Shown: piece by piece, positions 44,655-53,512 of the stretch
How the letters are laid out: each line of letters starts with the position of its first letter
Position numbering within the stretch: position 1 is the stretch's first letter
Assembly: GCF_042680885.1 (NCBI RefSeq)
Contig: NZ_JBHUEO010000005.1
Span: forward strand, 186,001 to 250,000
Direction of reading: 5' to 3'
DNA: 64,000 nucleotides
From: Siminovitchia sediminis
GTDB taxonomy: Bacteria; Bacillota; Bacilli; Bacillales; Bacillaceae_C
Notes under the pieces: generated by a model
What the model was told of the DNA's origin: nothing
What the model saw: the letters and a program-made list of their open reading frames with translations, nothing else
Database searches by the model: none
Program-made: the position numbers and the translations under genes

Positions 44655-45386
44655 ATGCGAAAATCGAGAAAAGGTTCAAAAGCAGCGGAAAGAGAGGCTA
44701 AGCTGTTTGACGAGCTGCAGAAGCAAATAGGAATTCACTTTACTGATATAAAACTTTTAAAGAAAGCTTTTACACATTCATCCTATGTGAATGAGCATCG
44801 GAAAAAGCCGTATGAAGACAATGAACGCCTTGAATTCTTGGGTGATGCTGTCCTGGAATTAACTGTCTCCCAATTTTTATATGAAAAATATCCGATGATG
44901 AGCGAGGGCGAATTAACAAAATTGAGAGCAGCAATCGTATGTGAACCATCGCTTGTTACTTTTGCCAATGAACTGAACTTCGGCGAAGCCGTCCTGCTTG
45001 GCAAAGGTGAGGAAATGACAGGGGGAAGAAAGCGCCCGGCATTATTGGCCGATGCATTCGAAGCATTTATTGGTGCTTTATATTTAGACCAAGGACTGGA
45101 GAAAACGAAGGCTTTTTTGGATAAAGTTGTATTTCCAAAAGTTGAAGTAGGTGCTTTTTCTCATGTGATGGATTTTAAAAGCCAGCTTCAGGAAGTGGTG
45201 CAAAGAGATGGAACCGGCACGCTTAAATATGAGATCTTAAAAGAACACGGCCCTGCGCATAGCCGTGTATTTGAGTCCCAGGTTGTACTCAACGGAGAAG
45301 TTCTGGGCGAAGGAAAAGGACGCTCCAAAAAGGAAGCTGAACAACATGCAGCGCAAATGGCGCTGGGTAAACTAAATGAATCATGA
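44655..45386 (+). CDS. rnc: Ribonuclease III
   Basis: 243 residues. The endonuclease signature is NERLEFLGDAVLEL (about 57-70); the double-stranded RNA-binding domain is C-terminal (KSQLQEVVQRDGTGTLKYEI to GRSKKEAEQHAAQMAL). It processes rRNA and the SRP RNA and degrades antisense duplexes. Gene order rnc-smc-ftsY is conserved in Bacillaceae. Confidence 0.96.
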   Translation: MRKSRKGSKAAEREAKLFDELQKQIGIHFTDIKLLKKAFTHSSYVNEHRKKPYEDNERLEFLGDAVLELTVSQFLYEKYPMMSEGELTKLRAAIVCEPSLVTFANELNFGEAVLLGKGEEMTGGRKRPALLADAFEAFIGALYLDQGLEKTKAFLDKVVFPKVEVGAFSHVMDFKSQLQEVVQRDGTGTLKYEILKEHGPAHSRVFESQVVLNGEVLGEGKGRSKKEAEQHAAQMALGKLNES

Positions 45387-45413
45387 TTGAACATAAAGAA
45401 GGAGGAAGTTTAT

Positions 45414-48400
45414 TTGTTCCTCAAGCAATTAAATATGTATGGATTTAAGTCTTTTGCAGAAAAAACGGAAATGGAATTTGTGCCGGGCGTTACGGCGGTT
45501 GTAGGTCCAAATGGAAGTGGAAAAAGCAACGTGACCGACGCTTTGCGCTGGGTCCTTGGGGAACAATCGGCCAAATCTCTCCGCGGGGGTACAATGGAGG
45601 ACATTATATTTGCCGGAAGTGATTCGAGGAAGCCTCTGAATTATGCAGAAGTTTCGATTACATTGGATAATGAGACCGGCTCCCTGCCAGTGGATTACAG
45701 TGAGGTAAATGTGAAAAGGCGGGTTTTTCGGACGGGCGAGAGTGAATTTTTTATTAATGAAAAACCGTGCAGACTTAAAGATATTGTGGAATTATTTACT
45801 GACTCGGGCCTTGGTCGTGAAGCTTTTTCTATCATTGGCCAAGGGAAAGTGGATCAGGTATTAAACAGCAAGCCGGAAGAAAGAAGAACGATCTTTGAAG
45901 AAGCTGCAGGAGTTTTGAAGTATAAACACCGAAAGAAAAAAACGGAAGACAAGCTTCTTGAAACAGAAGAGAACCTTCAGCGCGTAGATGATATCCTTCA
46001 TGAGCTGGAGGGCCAGCTGGAAATATTGAAAGAACAGGCTGACCGGGCGGAACAGTTTCTGCAGATGAAAGGTGAACTAAAAAAAGTGGAAACTGCCCTG
46101 ATTGTTCGGAAACTTGAAGAATTGTACGTCCAATGGGAGAAAGTCAACAATGAAGTTGAACTCTATACTGACGCAGAAATAAAACTTTCGAAAGATATAC
46201 AAAATCTTGAACTGGACATTGACAAAAAAAAGCAACAGCAAAATATTACGGATGAGAAAATAAACTCTCTCCAGGAAAAACTTGTAGATGTGTCTGAGCT
46301 GCTTGAAAAATTGGAAGGCCAGCGTCAAGTTTTGGAAGAAAAAAGTAGAAACATCGTTCGGAATATGGATATGCTTCAGGTGAATATCAAGGAAGCCCAA
46401 TCCAAAAAAGAAGAGCTCCTTCATACCCAGAAGGAAACGGAAAGTTTAATTTCTCAAAAGAAAGCTGAAACGCAAAATATTCATAATCAATTATTGAAAA
46501 TCGAGCAAAGCCTGGGGAAACTGGACGATACTCTGGACCAAACGATAGAAAATTTAAAAAGTGAGTATGTGGATGCCATGAATGAGCAGGCATCCTATAA
46601 AAATGAAATACAATATATCGAAAAGCAGCTCGGCCAGCACCGGATCAGGCTGGAAAAACTAAGGAGCGACAAAGAAAAGGACGAAGCAGAGCTCAATCTC
46701 ATTTTGACTGAACTCAAAGAAAAAGAAACGAAGTTGACCCACATCCAGAAACAGCTTCGCTCCTTGACGGAAAAAAACGAGCAATATACAGAAAAACGGG
46801 CAGTAATGAAAAACCAACGGGAGAATCTTCAGTCAGAACTTTTTCAGTTGTACCGTGAAACACAGAAAATGAAAGCTGAACAGGAAAGTCTTGAGATGAT
46901 GGAAGATGACTATGCTGGTTATATGCAGGGAGTCCGTGAAGTATTAAAGGCAAAACGGACGCTGTCAGGTATTGAAGGTACAGCAGCCGACCTGATTCAA
47001 GTTCCAAAAGAACTGGAGACGGCAGTGGAAACGGCTTTGGGTGCTGCTGTTCAGCATATTGTAGTTCAGACCGATACAGACGGCCGGAAAGCGATTGAGT
47101 TTTTGAAGAAGAAAAGACTTGGTCGTGCTACGTTTTTGCCTTTAAATGTAATCCAGCCAAAGTACTTTCATTCAAACTATAAAGAGGCAATGAAATCCCA
47201 CCCTTCTTTTCTTGGCACTGCTTCAGATCTAGTAACATACGACAAAAAACATGAGCCGGCCATCAGGCATCTCCTCGGCAGTATTGTTGTGGCAAAAGAT
47301 TTAAAGGGAGCAGGTGAATTGGCAAAGCTTACAGGCTATAAGCTTCGCATTGTCACTCTGACGGGTGATGTGATCAATGCAGGGGGTTCCATGACAGGGG
47401 GAACTTCTAAGCAAAAAAGAACCTCTTTAATCAGCAGAAAAAACCGGCTGGAATCTGTAAAGAAAAACCTCTTCGTTCAAAAACAGAAAATCACAACTGC
47501 TGAATCGGAATTAACCCGTCTGAAAGAAAAAATGACTGAATGCGAAAAGCTGTTAAGCAACCATCAAAACAAAATCAAGGAATTGGAAGCCGTGCAATAT
47601 GAGCTTCAATCAGATAAGACGCAACTGAAAATCCAATTAAAACATGTGAAAGATGCCCTGTCGCTGAACGAGGTGGAACAAGATGGCCTACTAAACGACA
47701 TTCAGGAATTAAAGCTGCAATCGGAACAATCACATACAGCCTTAATGGCGCGGGAACAGTCCATCCGCCAGCTGGACGAGGAAATCAAACAGCTTGCTGA
47801 GACGAGAATTTCTCAGCAAAGTTCAAAAGATCAGCTTTTGGCTACCATCCACCAATTGAACTTGCAAAAAGTCCAATTGGAAGAACAGATGCACGCAGCC
47901 AATTCTAATCTGGAGCGCATCCGTTCTTCATTAGTTGAGACAGACAGCTTCATCAAAGAGGCTCATCATAAATGGCAGGCTTTCATAACTGAAAAAGAGA
48001 GCTTGTTATTTGAAACGACGGAGCTGGAGGAGCAAATAAAGATCAAGCAGGCCGAAAAGGAAAAGACTCTGCAGCTTATATCTGACAGCCGCCGCATGAG
48101 GCTGGACATCCAAGAAGACATAAAGCATTGTGAAGCTGAATTAAAAGAGTTGGCCAGACAACAGAAAAAACTGGCGGAGAAATTAAAGAATGAAGAATTT
48201 AAAGGCAGCCGCCTAAAAATGGAGATGGAGAATCTTGCAAAGACCTTAACCGAAGATTTCGCCATCTCGTTTGAACGTGCCCGCAAGGAGTCATCCTCCC
48301 TGATAGATGTACCCGAGGCAGAGAAAAAAAGAGACAGCTTGAAAAAGGAACTTTCTGCTGTCGGTACAGTAAACGTCGGTGCGATTGATGAATATAAAAG

Positions 48401-48980
48401 AGTCAGCCGCCGTTGTCAATTTTTGCATGAACAGCGGGACGACCTGTTAAAGGCAAAATCCACCTTATATGAAATTATGGATGAAATGGACCAGGAAATG
48501 ATCAAACGGTTTGGCAGTACATTTCACTCCATCCAAAATTCCTTTCAGGGTGTTTTCTCCTCATTGTTCGGGGGCGGACGCGCCGAGTTAAAGTTAACAG
48601 ATCCAGATGATTTATTGAATACAGGTGTAGAAATTGTTGCACAGCCCCCGGGGAAAAAGCTGCAAAATTTAAGTTTGTTGTCAGGAGGAGAACGCTCCCT
48701 GACTGCCATCGCACTGTTGTTTTCTATTTTAAAGGTACGGCCCGTTCCTTTTTGTGTGTTGGATGAAGTGGAAGCTGCACTGGATGAGGCCAATGTCGAC
48801 CGATTCAGCCGGTATTTAAAAAAATTTAGTGAAAATACCCAGTTTATTGTCATCACCCACAGACAGGGGACAATGGCGGGGGCAGATGTTTTATACGGGA
48901 TTACTATGCAAGAGTCCGGTGTTTCCAAACTGGTATCCGTCAAACTGGAGGAGAGCCGGGCGATGGCAAAATTAACTTGA
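45414..48980 (+). CDS. smc: Chromosome partition protein Smc
   Basis: 1188 residues. Walker A GPNGSGKSN is at 31-39, the signature motif LSLLSGGERSLTAIAL and Walker B VLDEVEAALDEAN near the C-terminus. Two long coiled coils flank a hinge at about 505-660 (GIEGTAADLIQVPKEL to GGSMTGG). Smc with ScpA/ScpB compacts and aligns chromosome arms from ParB sites. TTG 45414 is 6-8 bases after GGAGG and gives FLKQLNMYGFKSFAEK, the standard N-terminus; an earlier TTG (45387) lacks both. Confidence 0.97.
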   Translation: MFLKQLNMYGFKSFAEKTEMEFVPGVTAVVGPNGSGKSNVTDALRWVLGEQSAKSLRGGTMEDIIFAGSDSRKPLNYAEVSITLDNETGSLPVDYSEVNVKRRVFRTGESEFFINEKPCRLKDIVELFTDSGLGREAFSIIGQGKVDQVLNSKPEERRTIFEEAAGVLKYKHRKKKTEDKLLETEENLQRVDDILHELEGQLEILKEQADRAEQFLQMKGELKKVETALIVRKLEELYVQWEKVNNEVELYTDAEIKLSKDIQNLELDIDKKKQQQNITDEKINSLQEKLVDVSELLEKLEGQRQVLEEKSRNIVRNMDMLQVNIKEAQSKKEELLHTQKETESLISQKKAETQNIHNQLLKIEQSLGKLDDTLDQTIENLKSEYVDAMNEQASYKNEIQYIEKQLGQHRIRLEKLRSDKEKDEAELNLILTELKEKETKLTHIQKQLRSLTEKNEQYTEKRAVMKNQRENLQSELFQLYRETQKMKAEQESLEMMEDDYAGYMQGVREVLKAKRTLSGIEGTAADLIQVPKELETAVETALGAAVQHIVVQTDTDGRKAIEFLKKKRLGRATFLPLNVIQPKYFHSNYKEAMKSHPSFLGTASDLVTYDKKHEPAIRHLLGSIVVAKDLKGAGELAKLTGYKLRIVTLTGDVINAGGSMTGGTSKQKRTSLISRKNRLESVKKNLFVQKQKITTAESELTRLKEKMTECEKLLSNHQNKIKELEAVQYELQSDKTQLKIQLKHVKDALSLNEVEQDGLLNDIQELKLQSEQSHTALMAREQSIRQLDEEIKQLAETRISQQSSKDQLLATIHQLNLQKVQLEEQMHAANSNLERIRSSLVETDSFIKEAHHKWQAFITEKESLLFETTELEEQIKIKQAEKEKTLQLISDSRRMRLDIQEDIKHCEAELKELARQQKKLAEKLKNEEFKGSRLKMEMENLAKTLTEDFAISFERARKESSSLIDVPEAEKKRDSLKKELSAVGTVNVGAIDEYKRVSRRCQFLHEQRDDLLKAKSTLYEIMDEMDQEMIKRFGSTFHSIQNSFQGVFSSLFGGGRAELKLTDPDDLLNTGVEIVAQPPGKKLQNLSLLSGGERSLTAIALLFSILKVRPVPFCVLDEVEAALDEANVDRFSRYLKKFSENTQFIVITHRQGTMAGADVLYGITMQESGVSKLVSVKLEESRAMAKLT

Positions 48981-48990
48981 GGTGAAGAAA

Positions 48991-49980
48991 ATGAGTTTTT
49001 TCAAAAAATTAAAAGATAAATTCTCAACTTCCGGTGACTCCATATCGGAAAAGTTTAAAGAGGGTCTTGTCAAAACAAGAGACAACTTTTCTAATAAACT
49101 AAATGACCTGGTCTCACGTTATCGTTCTGTGGATGAAGACTTTTTTGAAGAACTTGAAGAAATTCTGATACAGGCAGATGTCGGGTTTGATACCGTAATG
49201 GAGCTTGTCGAAGAGTTGAAAATGGAAGTGAAAAGAAGAAATATAAAGGATCCTGAAGAAGTGCAATCGGTTATATCTGAAAAGCTGATCGAAATTTATG
49301 AATCAGGTGAGGATCATTTAAGTGCTCTTCATATCCAAGAGGACGGGTTGACGGTCATTTTGTTTGTTGGTGTAAACGGAGTGGGCAAAACAACAACGAT
49401 CGGCAAGCTTGCACACAAGTTTAAATCTGAAGGAAAGAAAGTGATCATGGCCGCCGGGGATACTTTTCGGGCAGGAGCCATTGAACAGCTGGAAGTATGG
49501 GGAGACCGCGTTGGGGTAGATGTAATCAAGCAAACGGAGGGGTCGGACCCCGCAGCGGTGATGTACGATGCTGTTCAGGCAGCCAAAGCCCGGAAAGCGG
49601 ATATTCTGCTATGCGACACAGCAGGCCGGCTTCAAAATAAAGTAAATCTGATGAAAGAGCTGGAAAAGATTAAAAGAGTCATTGAACGTGAGATACCAGG
49701 TGCTCCGCATGAGGTTCTGCTTGTTCTGGATGCCACAACCGGCCAAAACGCACTCATTCAGGCAAAAACGTTTAAAGAGGCCACCGACGTCAGCGGAATT
49801 GTGTTGTCAAAACTAGATGGCACAGCCAAGGGGGGAATTGTTCTGGCTATTCGCAATGAAATGAAGATCCCTGTAAAATTTGTAGGTCTTGGTGAAAAAA
49901 TGGACGATCTTCAGCCATTTGATCCTGAAAAATATGTGTACGGGTTATTTTCCAATGTGATTGAAGAAGCGGAAGAATGA
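48991..49980 (+). CDS. ftsY: Signal recognition particle receptor FtsY
   Basis: 329 residues. A short basic N-terminus (SFFKKLKDKFS) replaces the long acidic A domain of E. coli, as usual in Bacillus. NG domain: G1 GVNGVGKTTTIGKL from residue 127, DTAGR, TKLDGTAKGG. It is the membrane receptor for the SRP-ribosome complex; Ffh is encoded 442 bases downstream. ATG 48991 follows GAGGTGA. Confidence 0.96.
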   Translation: MSFFKKLKDKFSTSGDSISEKFKEGLVKTRDNFSNKLNDLVSRYRSVDEDFFEELEEILIQADVGFDTVMELVEELKMEVKRRNIKDPEEVQSVISEKLIEIYESGEDHLSALHIQEDGLTVILFVGVNGVGKTTTIGKLAHKFKSEGKKVIMAAGDTFRAGAIEQLEVWGDRVGVDVIKQTEGSDPAAVMYDAVQAAKARKADILLCDTAGRLQNKVNLMKELEKIKRVIEREIPGAPHEVLLVLDATTGQNALIQAKTFKEATDVSGIVLSKLDGTAKGGIVLAIRNEMKIPVKFVGLGEKMDDLQPFDPEKYVYGLFSNVIEEAEE

Positions 49981-50000
49981 GCGGTGGGTGTTGATGGTGC

Positions 50001-50029
50001 TTGACGCCCAGCTCGAAAAAAGTTATGAT
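50001..50029 (+). promoter_or_regulatory. Promoter upstream of ylxM-ffh
   Basis: TTGACG (50001-50006), 17-base spacer, TATGAT (50024-50029), ahead of ylxM. Confidence 0.6.
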
Positions 50030-50075
50030 TTAACATGTGTAAAGGTTTTTGACTTAACAAGGTGGAGATTGAAGT

Positions 50076-50408
50076 ATGCTTGAGAAAACAACGCGAATGA
50101 ATTACTTGTATGATTTTTATCAATCGTTGTTGACTCCAAAGCAGCGCGACTATATGTCTCTATACTATCGTGACGATTTTTCTCTTGGTGAGATTGCGGA
50201 GAATCATGGAGTCAGCCGTCAGGCAGTATACGACAATCTCAAAAGAACCGAGGCTTTGCTGGAAGAATATGAGGAAAAGCTTTCTCTCTATAAAAGGTTT
50301 GAAGAGAGGAAAAAGTTGCTGGTTTTGATTAGACAAGAGTTGACGGAAAGTCCGTTGGACAAAGGCAAGCTAAACCGTTATTTGGATCATTTAGAGGAAT
50401 TGGATTAG
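50076..50408 (+). CDS. ylxM: YlxM/p13 family SRP-associated helix-turn-helix protein
   Basis: 110 residues. LTPKQRDYMSLYYRDDFSLGEIAENHGVSRQAVYDNLKRTE is a sigma-70 region 4-like helix-turn-helix. In streptococci YlxM binds the SRP RNA and modulates the SRP cycle; the gene is regularly next to ffh, as here. ATG follows AAGGTGG. Confidence 0.92.
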   Translation: MLEKTTRMNYLYDFYQSLLTPKQRDYMSLYYRDDFSLGEIAENHGVSRQAVYDNLKRTEALLEEYEEKLSLYKRFEERKKLLVLIRQELTESPLDKGKLNRYLDHLEELD

Positions 50409-50422
50409 GGAGGCGGAAATCT

Positions 50423-51766
50423 ATGGCATTTGAAGGATTGGCCGACCGCTTGCAAACGACTATCCAGAAGATCCGCGGCAAAGGCAAGGTAAACGAAGCT
50501 GACGTAAAAGAAATGATGCGGGAAGTACGCCTGGCCCTTCTAGAAGCGGATGTAAACTTTAAAGTAGTCAAACAGTTTGTGAAAAAAGTGAGCGAAAGAG
50601 CGGTTGGGCAGGAAGTGATGAAAAGTCTCACTCCTGGCCAGCAAGTCATTAAGGTCGTTAAAGAAGAGCTGACGGAACTGATGGGGGGCGAGCAGAGTAA
50701 AATAGCAGTAGCCAAACGCCCGCCAACCGTGATTATGATGTCCGGTCTCCAAGGTGCCGGTAAAACGACGACAACCGGAAAGCTTGCCAACTTGCTTAGA
50801 AAAAGCTATAACCGGAAGCCGTTGCTCATCGCTGCAGATATTTACCGGCCGGCTGCCATTAAGCAGTTGGAGACGATAGGTAAGCAGCTGAATATGCCCG
50901 TTTTTTCACTGGGTGACAAAGTCAGTCCAGTTGAAATTGTCAGACAAGGGATCGAAAAGGCCAAGGAAGAACATTATGATTATGTCTTGATTGATACTGC
51001 AGGACGCCTTCATATAGATGAAGAGCTGATGCAGGAGCTTAGGGATATAAAAGAAATCGCCCAGCCTGACGAAATTTTCCTCGTCGTAGATGCAATGACA
51101 GGTCAAGATGCGGTGAATGTAGCCCAAAACTTCAATGAGCAGCTTGATATTACCGGGGTCATTTTGACCAAGCTCGATGGAGATACAAGGGGCGGTGCCG
51201 CATTATCCATTCGTTCGGTAGCCGAGAAGCCGATCAAGTTTGTCGGTATGGGTGAAAAAATGGATGCGCTGGAGCCCTTTCATCCTGAAAGAATGGCCTC
51301 GAGAATTCTCGGTATGGGGGATGTGCTGACATTAATTGAAAAGGCACAGACGTCTGTAGACGAAGAAAAAGCCAAAGAAATGGAGCATAAATTCCGAACA
51401 GCTTCCTTTACATTTGAGGACTTTCTGGAGCAGCTGGGGCAGGTTCGGAATATGGGTCCTCTGGATGAGCTGATCAAAATGATGCCAGGTGCCAATAAAA
51501 TGAAGGGTCTCGATAATATTCAGGTGGATGAAAAACAAATTGGCCACGTGGAAGCTATTATTAGATCCATGACAAAAGAAGAAAAAGAACGTCCTGAAAT
51601 CATCAATGCCAGCAGGCGGCGGAGAATAGCCCGTGGAAGCGGAAGAACCATCCAGGAAGTGAACCGTTTACTCAAACAATTTGAAGAAATGAAAAAAATG
51701 CTGAAGCAAATGAGCGGCATGCAACAAAAAGGTAAAAAGAAGGGTTTTAAATTTCCGTTTATGTAA
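50423..51766 (+). CDS. ffh: Signal recognition particle protein Ffh
   Basis: 447 residues. NG domain with G1 GLQGAGKTTTTGKL from residue 108, DTAGRLHIDEELM and TKLDGDTRGGAAL; a methionine-rich M domain (about 300-447) with the RNA-binding motif RIARGSGRTIQEVN. It binds signal sequences on ribosomes and docks to FtsY. The dispersed repeat array begins two bases after the stop codon. Confidence 0.97.
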   Translation: MAFEGLADRLQTTIQKIRGKGKVNEADVKEMMREVRLALLEADVNFKVVKQFVKKVSERAVGQEVMKSLTPGQQVIKVVKEELTELMGGEQSKIAVAKRPPTVIMMSGLQGAGKTTTTGKLANLLRKSYNRKPLLIAADIYRPAAIKQLETIGKQLNMPVFSLGDKVSPVEIVRQGIEKAKEEHYDYVLIDTAGRLHIDEELMQELRDIKEIAQPDEIFLVVDAMTGQDAVNVAQNFNEQLDITGVILTKLDGDTRGGAALSIRSVAEKPIKFVGMGEKMDALEPFHPERMASRILGMGDVLTLIEKAQTSVDEEKAKEMEHKFRTASFTFEDFLEQLGQVRNMGPLDELIKMMPGANKMKGLDNIQVDEKQIGHVEAIIRSMTKEEKERPEIINASRRRRIARGSGRTIQEVNRLLKQFEEMKKMLKQMSGMQQKGKKKGFKFPFM

Positions 51767-51767
51767 C

Positions 51768-51890
51768 TAGAAAAGCGGAAGCGCCTTGCTTAGCCCCGAC
51801 AAGCATAAGACGAGTGCTGAAGAAGGTGTCTTTTGCCTTCAGCAGCACTTGGCTTATGACCTCAAGGGGCTAGGCGCAGCAGCTGGACCG
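51768..51890 (+). repeat. Dispersed repeat, A-type unit 1
   Basis: 123 bases beginning TAGAAAAGCGGAAGCGCC and ending GGCGCAGCAGCTGGACCG. It folds through nested arms GCGCC/GGCGC, AGCCCC/GGGGCT, CATAAG/CTTATG and AGTGCTGAAG/CTTCAGCAGCACT. It starts two bases after the ffh stop. Confidence 0.9.
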
Positions 51891-52013
51891 TAGAAAAGCG
51901 GAAGCGCCTTGCTTAGCCCCGACAAGTATAAGACGAGTGCTGAAGAAGGTGTCTTTTGCCTTCAGCAGCACTTGGCTTATGACCTCGAGGGGCTAGGCGC
52001 AGCAGCTGGACAG
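51891..52013 (+). repeat. Dispersed repeat, A-type unit 2
   Basis: A 123-base tandem copy of the preceding unit. Apart from the last few junction bases I see two substitutions (AAGCATAAG to AAGTATAAG, CTCAAGG to CTCGAGG), pointing to recent duplication. Confidence 0.9.
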
Positions 52014-52134
52014 TAGAAAAGCGGAAGACGGCGTCTAGGGGCGACAAGCGCTGGAGAAAAACCAGTGAAGGCTGCTCTTTGCCTTCATGGTTTTTCGAAG
52101 CGACCTCGAGCCCCTGCCGTCTGCAGCTGGACCG
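52014..52134 (+). repeat. Dispersed repeat, B-type unit
   Basis: 121 bases with the same ends as the A units but another core: outer arms AGACGG/CCGTCT, then AGGGGC/GCCCCT, and an inner stem AAAAACCA/TGGTTTTT. Related to the unit at 331-450. Confidence 0.88.
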
Positions 52135-52281
52135 TAGAAAAGCGGAAGCGCCTGTTCATCGACGTACAGACTGGAGCGACTCTGACGAGATAAAGGAAAC
52201 ACGGCGACAAAGGAGCCGATGTTGACTTATCGTAGGAGGAGGCGTGAAGTCTGCTAGTCGATAGGCGCAGCAGCTGGACCG
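52135..52281 (+). repeat. Dispersed repeat, C-type unit 1
   Basis: 147 bases with family ends and a third core containing ATCGACGTACAGACTGG, GGAAACACGGCGAC and GAAGTCTGCTAGTCGAT. Outer arms GCGCC/GGCGC and CATCGAC/GTCGAT pair. Related to 76-328. Confidence 0.88.
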
Positions 52282-52428
52282 TAGAAAAGCGGAAGCGCCT
52301 GTTCATCGACGTACAGACTGGAGCGACTCTGACGAGATAAAGGAAACACGGCAACAAAGGAGCCGATGTTGACTTATCGTAGGAGGAGGCGTGAAGTCTG
52401 CTAGTCGATAGGCGCAGCAGCTGGACAG
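52282..52428 (+). repeat. Dispersed repeat, C-type unit 2
   Basis: Tandem copy of the previous unit with one core substitution (CGGCGAC to CGGCAAC). It is followed by a stub of another left end (TAGAAAAGCAGA, 52429-52440). Confidence 0.88.
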
Positions 52429-52466
52429 TAGAAAAGCAGAAGTTTTTACGTGTTAAGAAAAAACAC

Positions 52467-52495
52467 TTTACAAACAAATCACACATTGATAATAT
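52467..52495 (+). promoter_or_regulatory. Promoter of the rpsP operon
   Basis: TTTACA (52467-52472), 17-base spacer, TAATAT (52490-52495), directly after the repeat array and 39 bases before rpsP. Confidence 0.6.
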
Positions 52496-52533
52496 ACTAT
52501 TTTGTGTATAACATTTCGGAGGTGCTCATTAAA

Positions 52534-52806
52534 ATGGCAGTTAAAATTCGTTTAAAACGTTTAGGAGCGAAAAAGTCTCCTTTCTATCGTATCGTTGTGG
52601 CAGATTCTCGTTCTCCACGTGACGGACGTATTATTGAGGAAGTAGGAACATACAATCCGGTTGCAGATCCTGCAGTGGTTAACATCGATGAAGAGAAAAC
52701 ATTAAAATGGCTTCAAAACGGTGCTAAGCCGTCCGATACGGTTCGTAACCTGCTCTCGAAGCAAGGGATTATGGAAAAATTCCACAACGCCAAAAATAGT
52801 AAGTAA
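52534..52806 (+). CDS. rpsP: Small-subunit ribosomal protein bS16
   Basis: 90 residues. MAVKIRLKRLGAKKSPFYRI and VADSRSPRDGRIIEEVGTYNP are the bS16 signature. ATG 52534 follows GGAGGTG. It leads the rpsP-khpA-ylqD-rimM-trmD-rplS ribosome maturation cluster. A reading frame extending upstream to 52450 would start before the promoter and is rejected. Confidence 0.97.
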   Translation: MAVKIRLKRLGAKKSPFYRIVVADSRSPRDGRIIEEVGTYNPVADPAVVNIDEEKTLKWLQNGAKPSDTVRNLLSKQGIMEKFHNAKNSK

Positions 52807-52821
52807 CAGGTAATCAAGCCT

Positions 52822-53055
52822 ATGCAAGAATTAATAAGGTCGATTGTAAAGCCGATTGTTGACCATCCTGAAGATGTCCAAATACGTATAAATGAAGAAG
52901 AAAAACGGATAACGTATTACCTGACCGTTCATAAAGAGGATATCGGGAAGGTAATCGGCCGGCAAGGCAGGGTGGCCAAAGCCATTAGAACGGTCGTTTA
53001 TGCTGCAGCAGGATCAAAACAACATAAGAGGATTTATTTAGAAATCGACGAATAG
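52822..53055 (+). CDS. khpA: KH-domain RNA-binding protein KhpA (YlqC)
   Basis: 77 residues, a single type II KH domain with the GxxG loop in IGKVIGRQGRVAKAIRT (about 45-61). KhpA pairs with KhpB (Jag) to bind many RNAs and affect cell division in Gram-positives. The ribosome site is weak. A terminator overlaps the stop codon. Confidence 0.93.
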   Translation: MQELIRSIVKPIVDHPEDVQIRINEEEKRITYYLTVHKEDIGKVIGRQGRVAKAIRTVVYAAAGSKQHKRIYLEIDE

Positions 53056-53080
53056 AGGGGATCAACACCCCTCTTTTTTC
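53054..53080 (+). terminator. Terminator overlapping the khpA stop
   Basis: AGAGGGG pairs with CCCCTCT around ATCAACA, followed by TTTTTTC. The stem starts inside the khpA TAG codon. It may lower expression of the downstream ylqD-rimM-trmD genes. Confidence 0.8.
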
Positions 53081-53115
53081 TACTTCAAGTAAATATACAG
53101 ACGGAGGATGAGATT

Positions 53116-53508
53116 GTGAAAATTATCCAAACAGTCACCGTCAAACAGGTTCTAACAGAAAAAAGCAGGGAAGAACTATCTGCCAAATATAGGAAAACCA
53201 AACAGCAGCTGCAGAAAGAATGTGACCAATTGCTTTTTGAAATGAAAAAGCTTGAAAGAACCAAAAAGTATTCGGCTGCTGCGCTGAAAGCTCAATTTGA
53301 CAAAGAAATTGAGCTTCGAAAGGAAAAAATGAAACTTGTCGATTTTCAAATGGAACAGTTAGAGATGCTGCCGTACGGAAGTGAACTGAAAGACCAGGAT
53401 ATCCAGGCGCTGGTGGATATTAAAGTCGGTGATTCCTGGGAAGAGATCATGAGTGGAAAAACAATTATCGTCAAAGACGGGATCATTGAAGAGATTAGGG
53501 AGCGATAA
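53116..53508 (+). CDS. ylqD: YlqD family protein
   Basis: 130 residues. Central charged coiled coil (about 15-80, rich in Lys and Glu), then a small domain with VDIKVGDSWEEIMSGKTIIVKDGIIEEIRE. The family is conserved between khpA and rimM in Bacillaceae and has no assigned function. GTG follows GGAGG. Confidence 0.85.
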   Translation: MKIIQTVTVKQVLTEKSREELSAKYRKTKQQLQKECDQLLFEMKKLERTKKYSAAALKAQFDKEIELRKEKMKLVDFQMEQLEMLPYGSELKDQDIQALVDIKVGDSWEEIMSGKTIIVKDGIIEEIRER

Positions 53509-53512
53509 ATGC

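Noticed and set aside
51768..52428. CRISPR array
   Set aside because: Units are 121-147 bases with no short direct repeats separated by unique spacers, and no cas genes are nearby.
52085..52486. Minus-strand reading frame of 133 codons across the repeat array
   Set aside because: It contains tandemly repeated peptide produced by the repeat units, has no ribosome site and no protein-like conservation; it is an artefact of the repeats.
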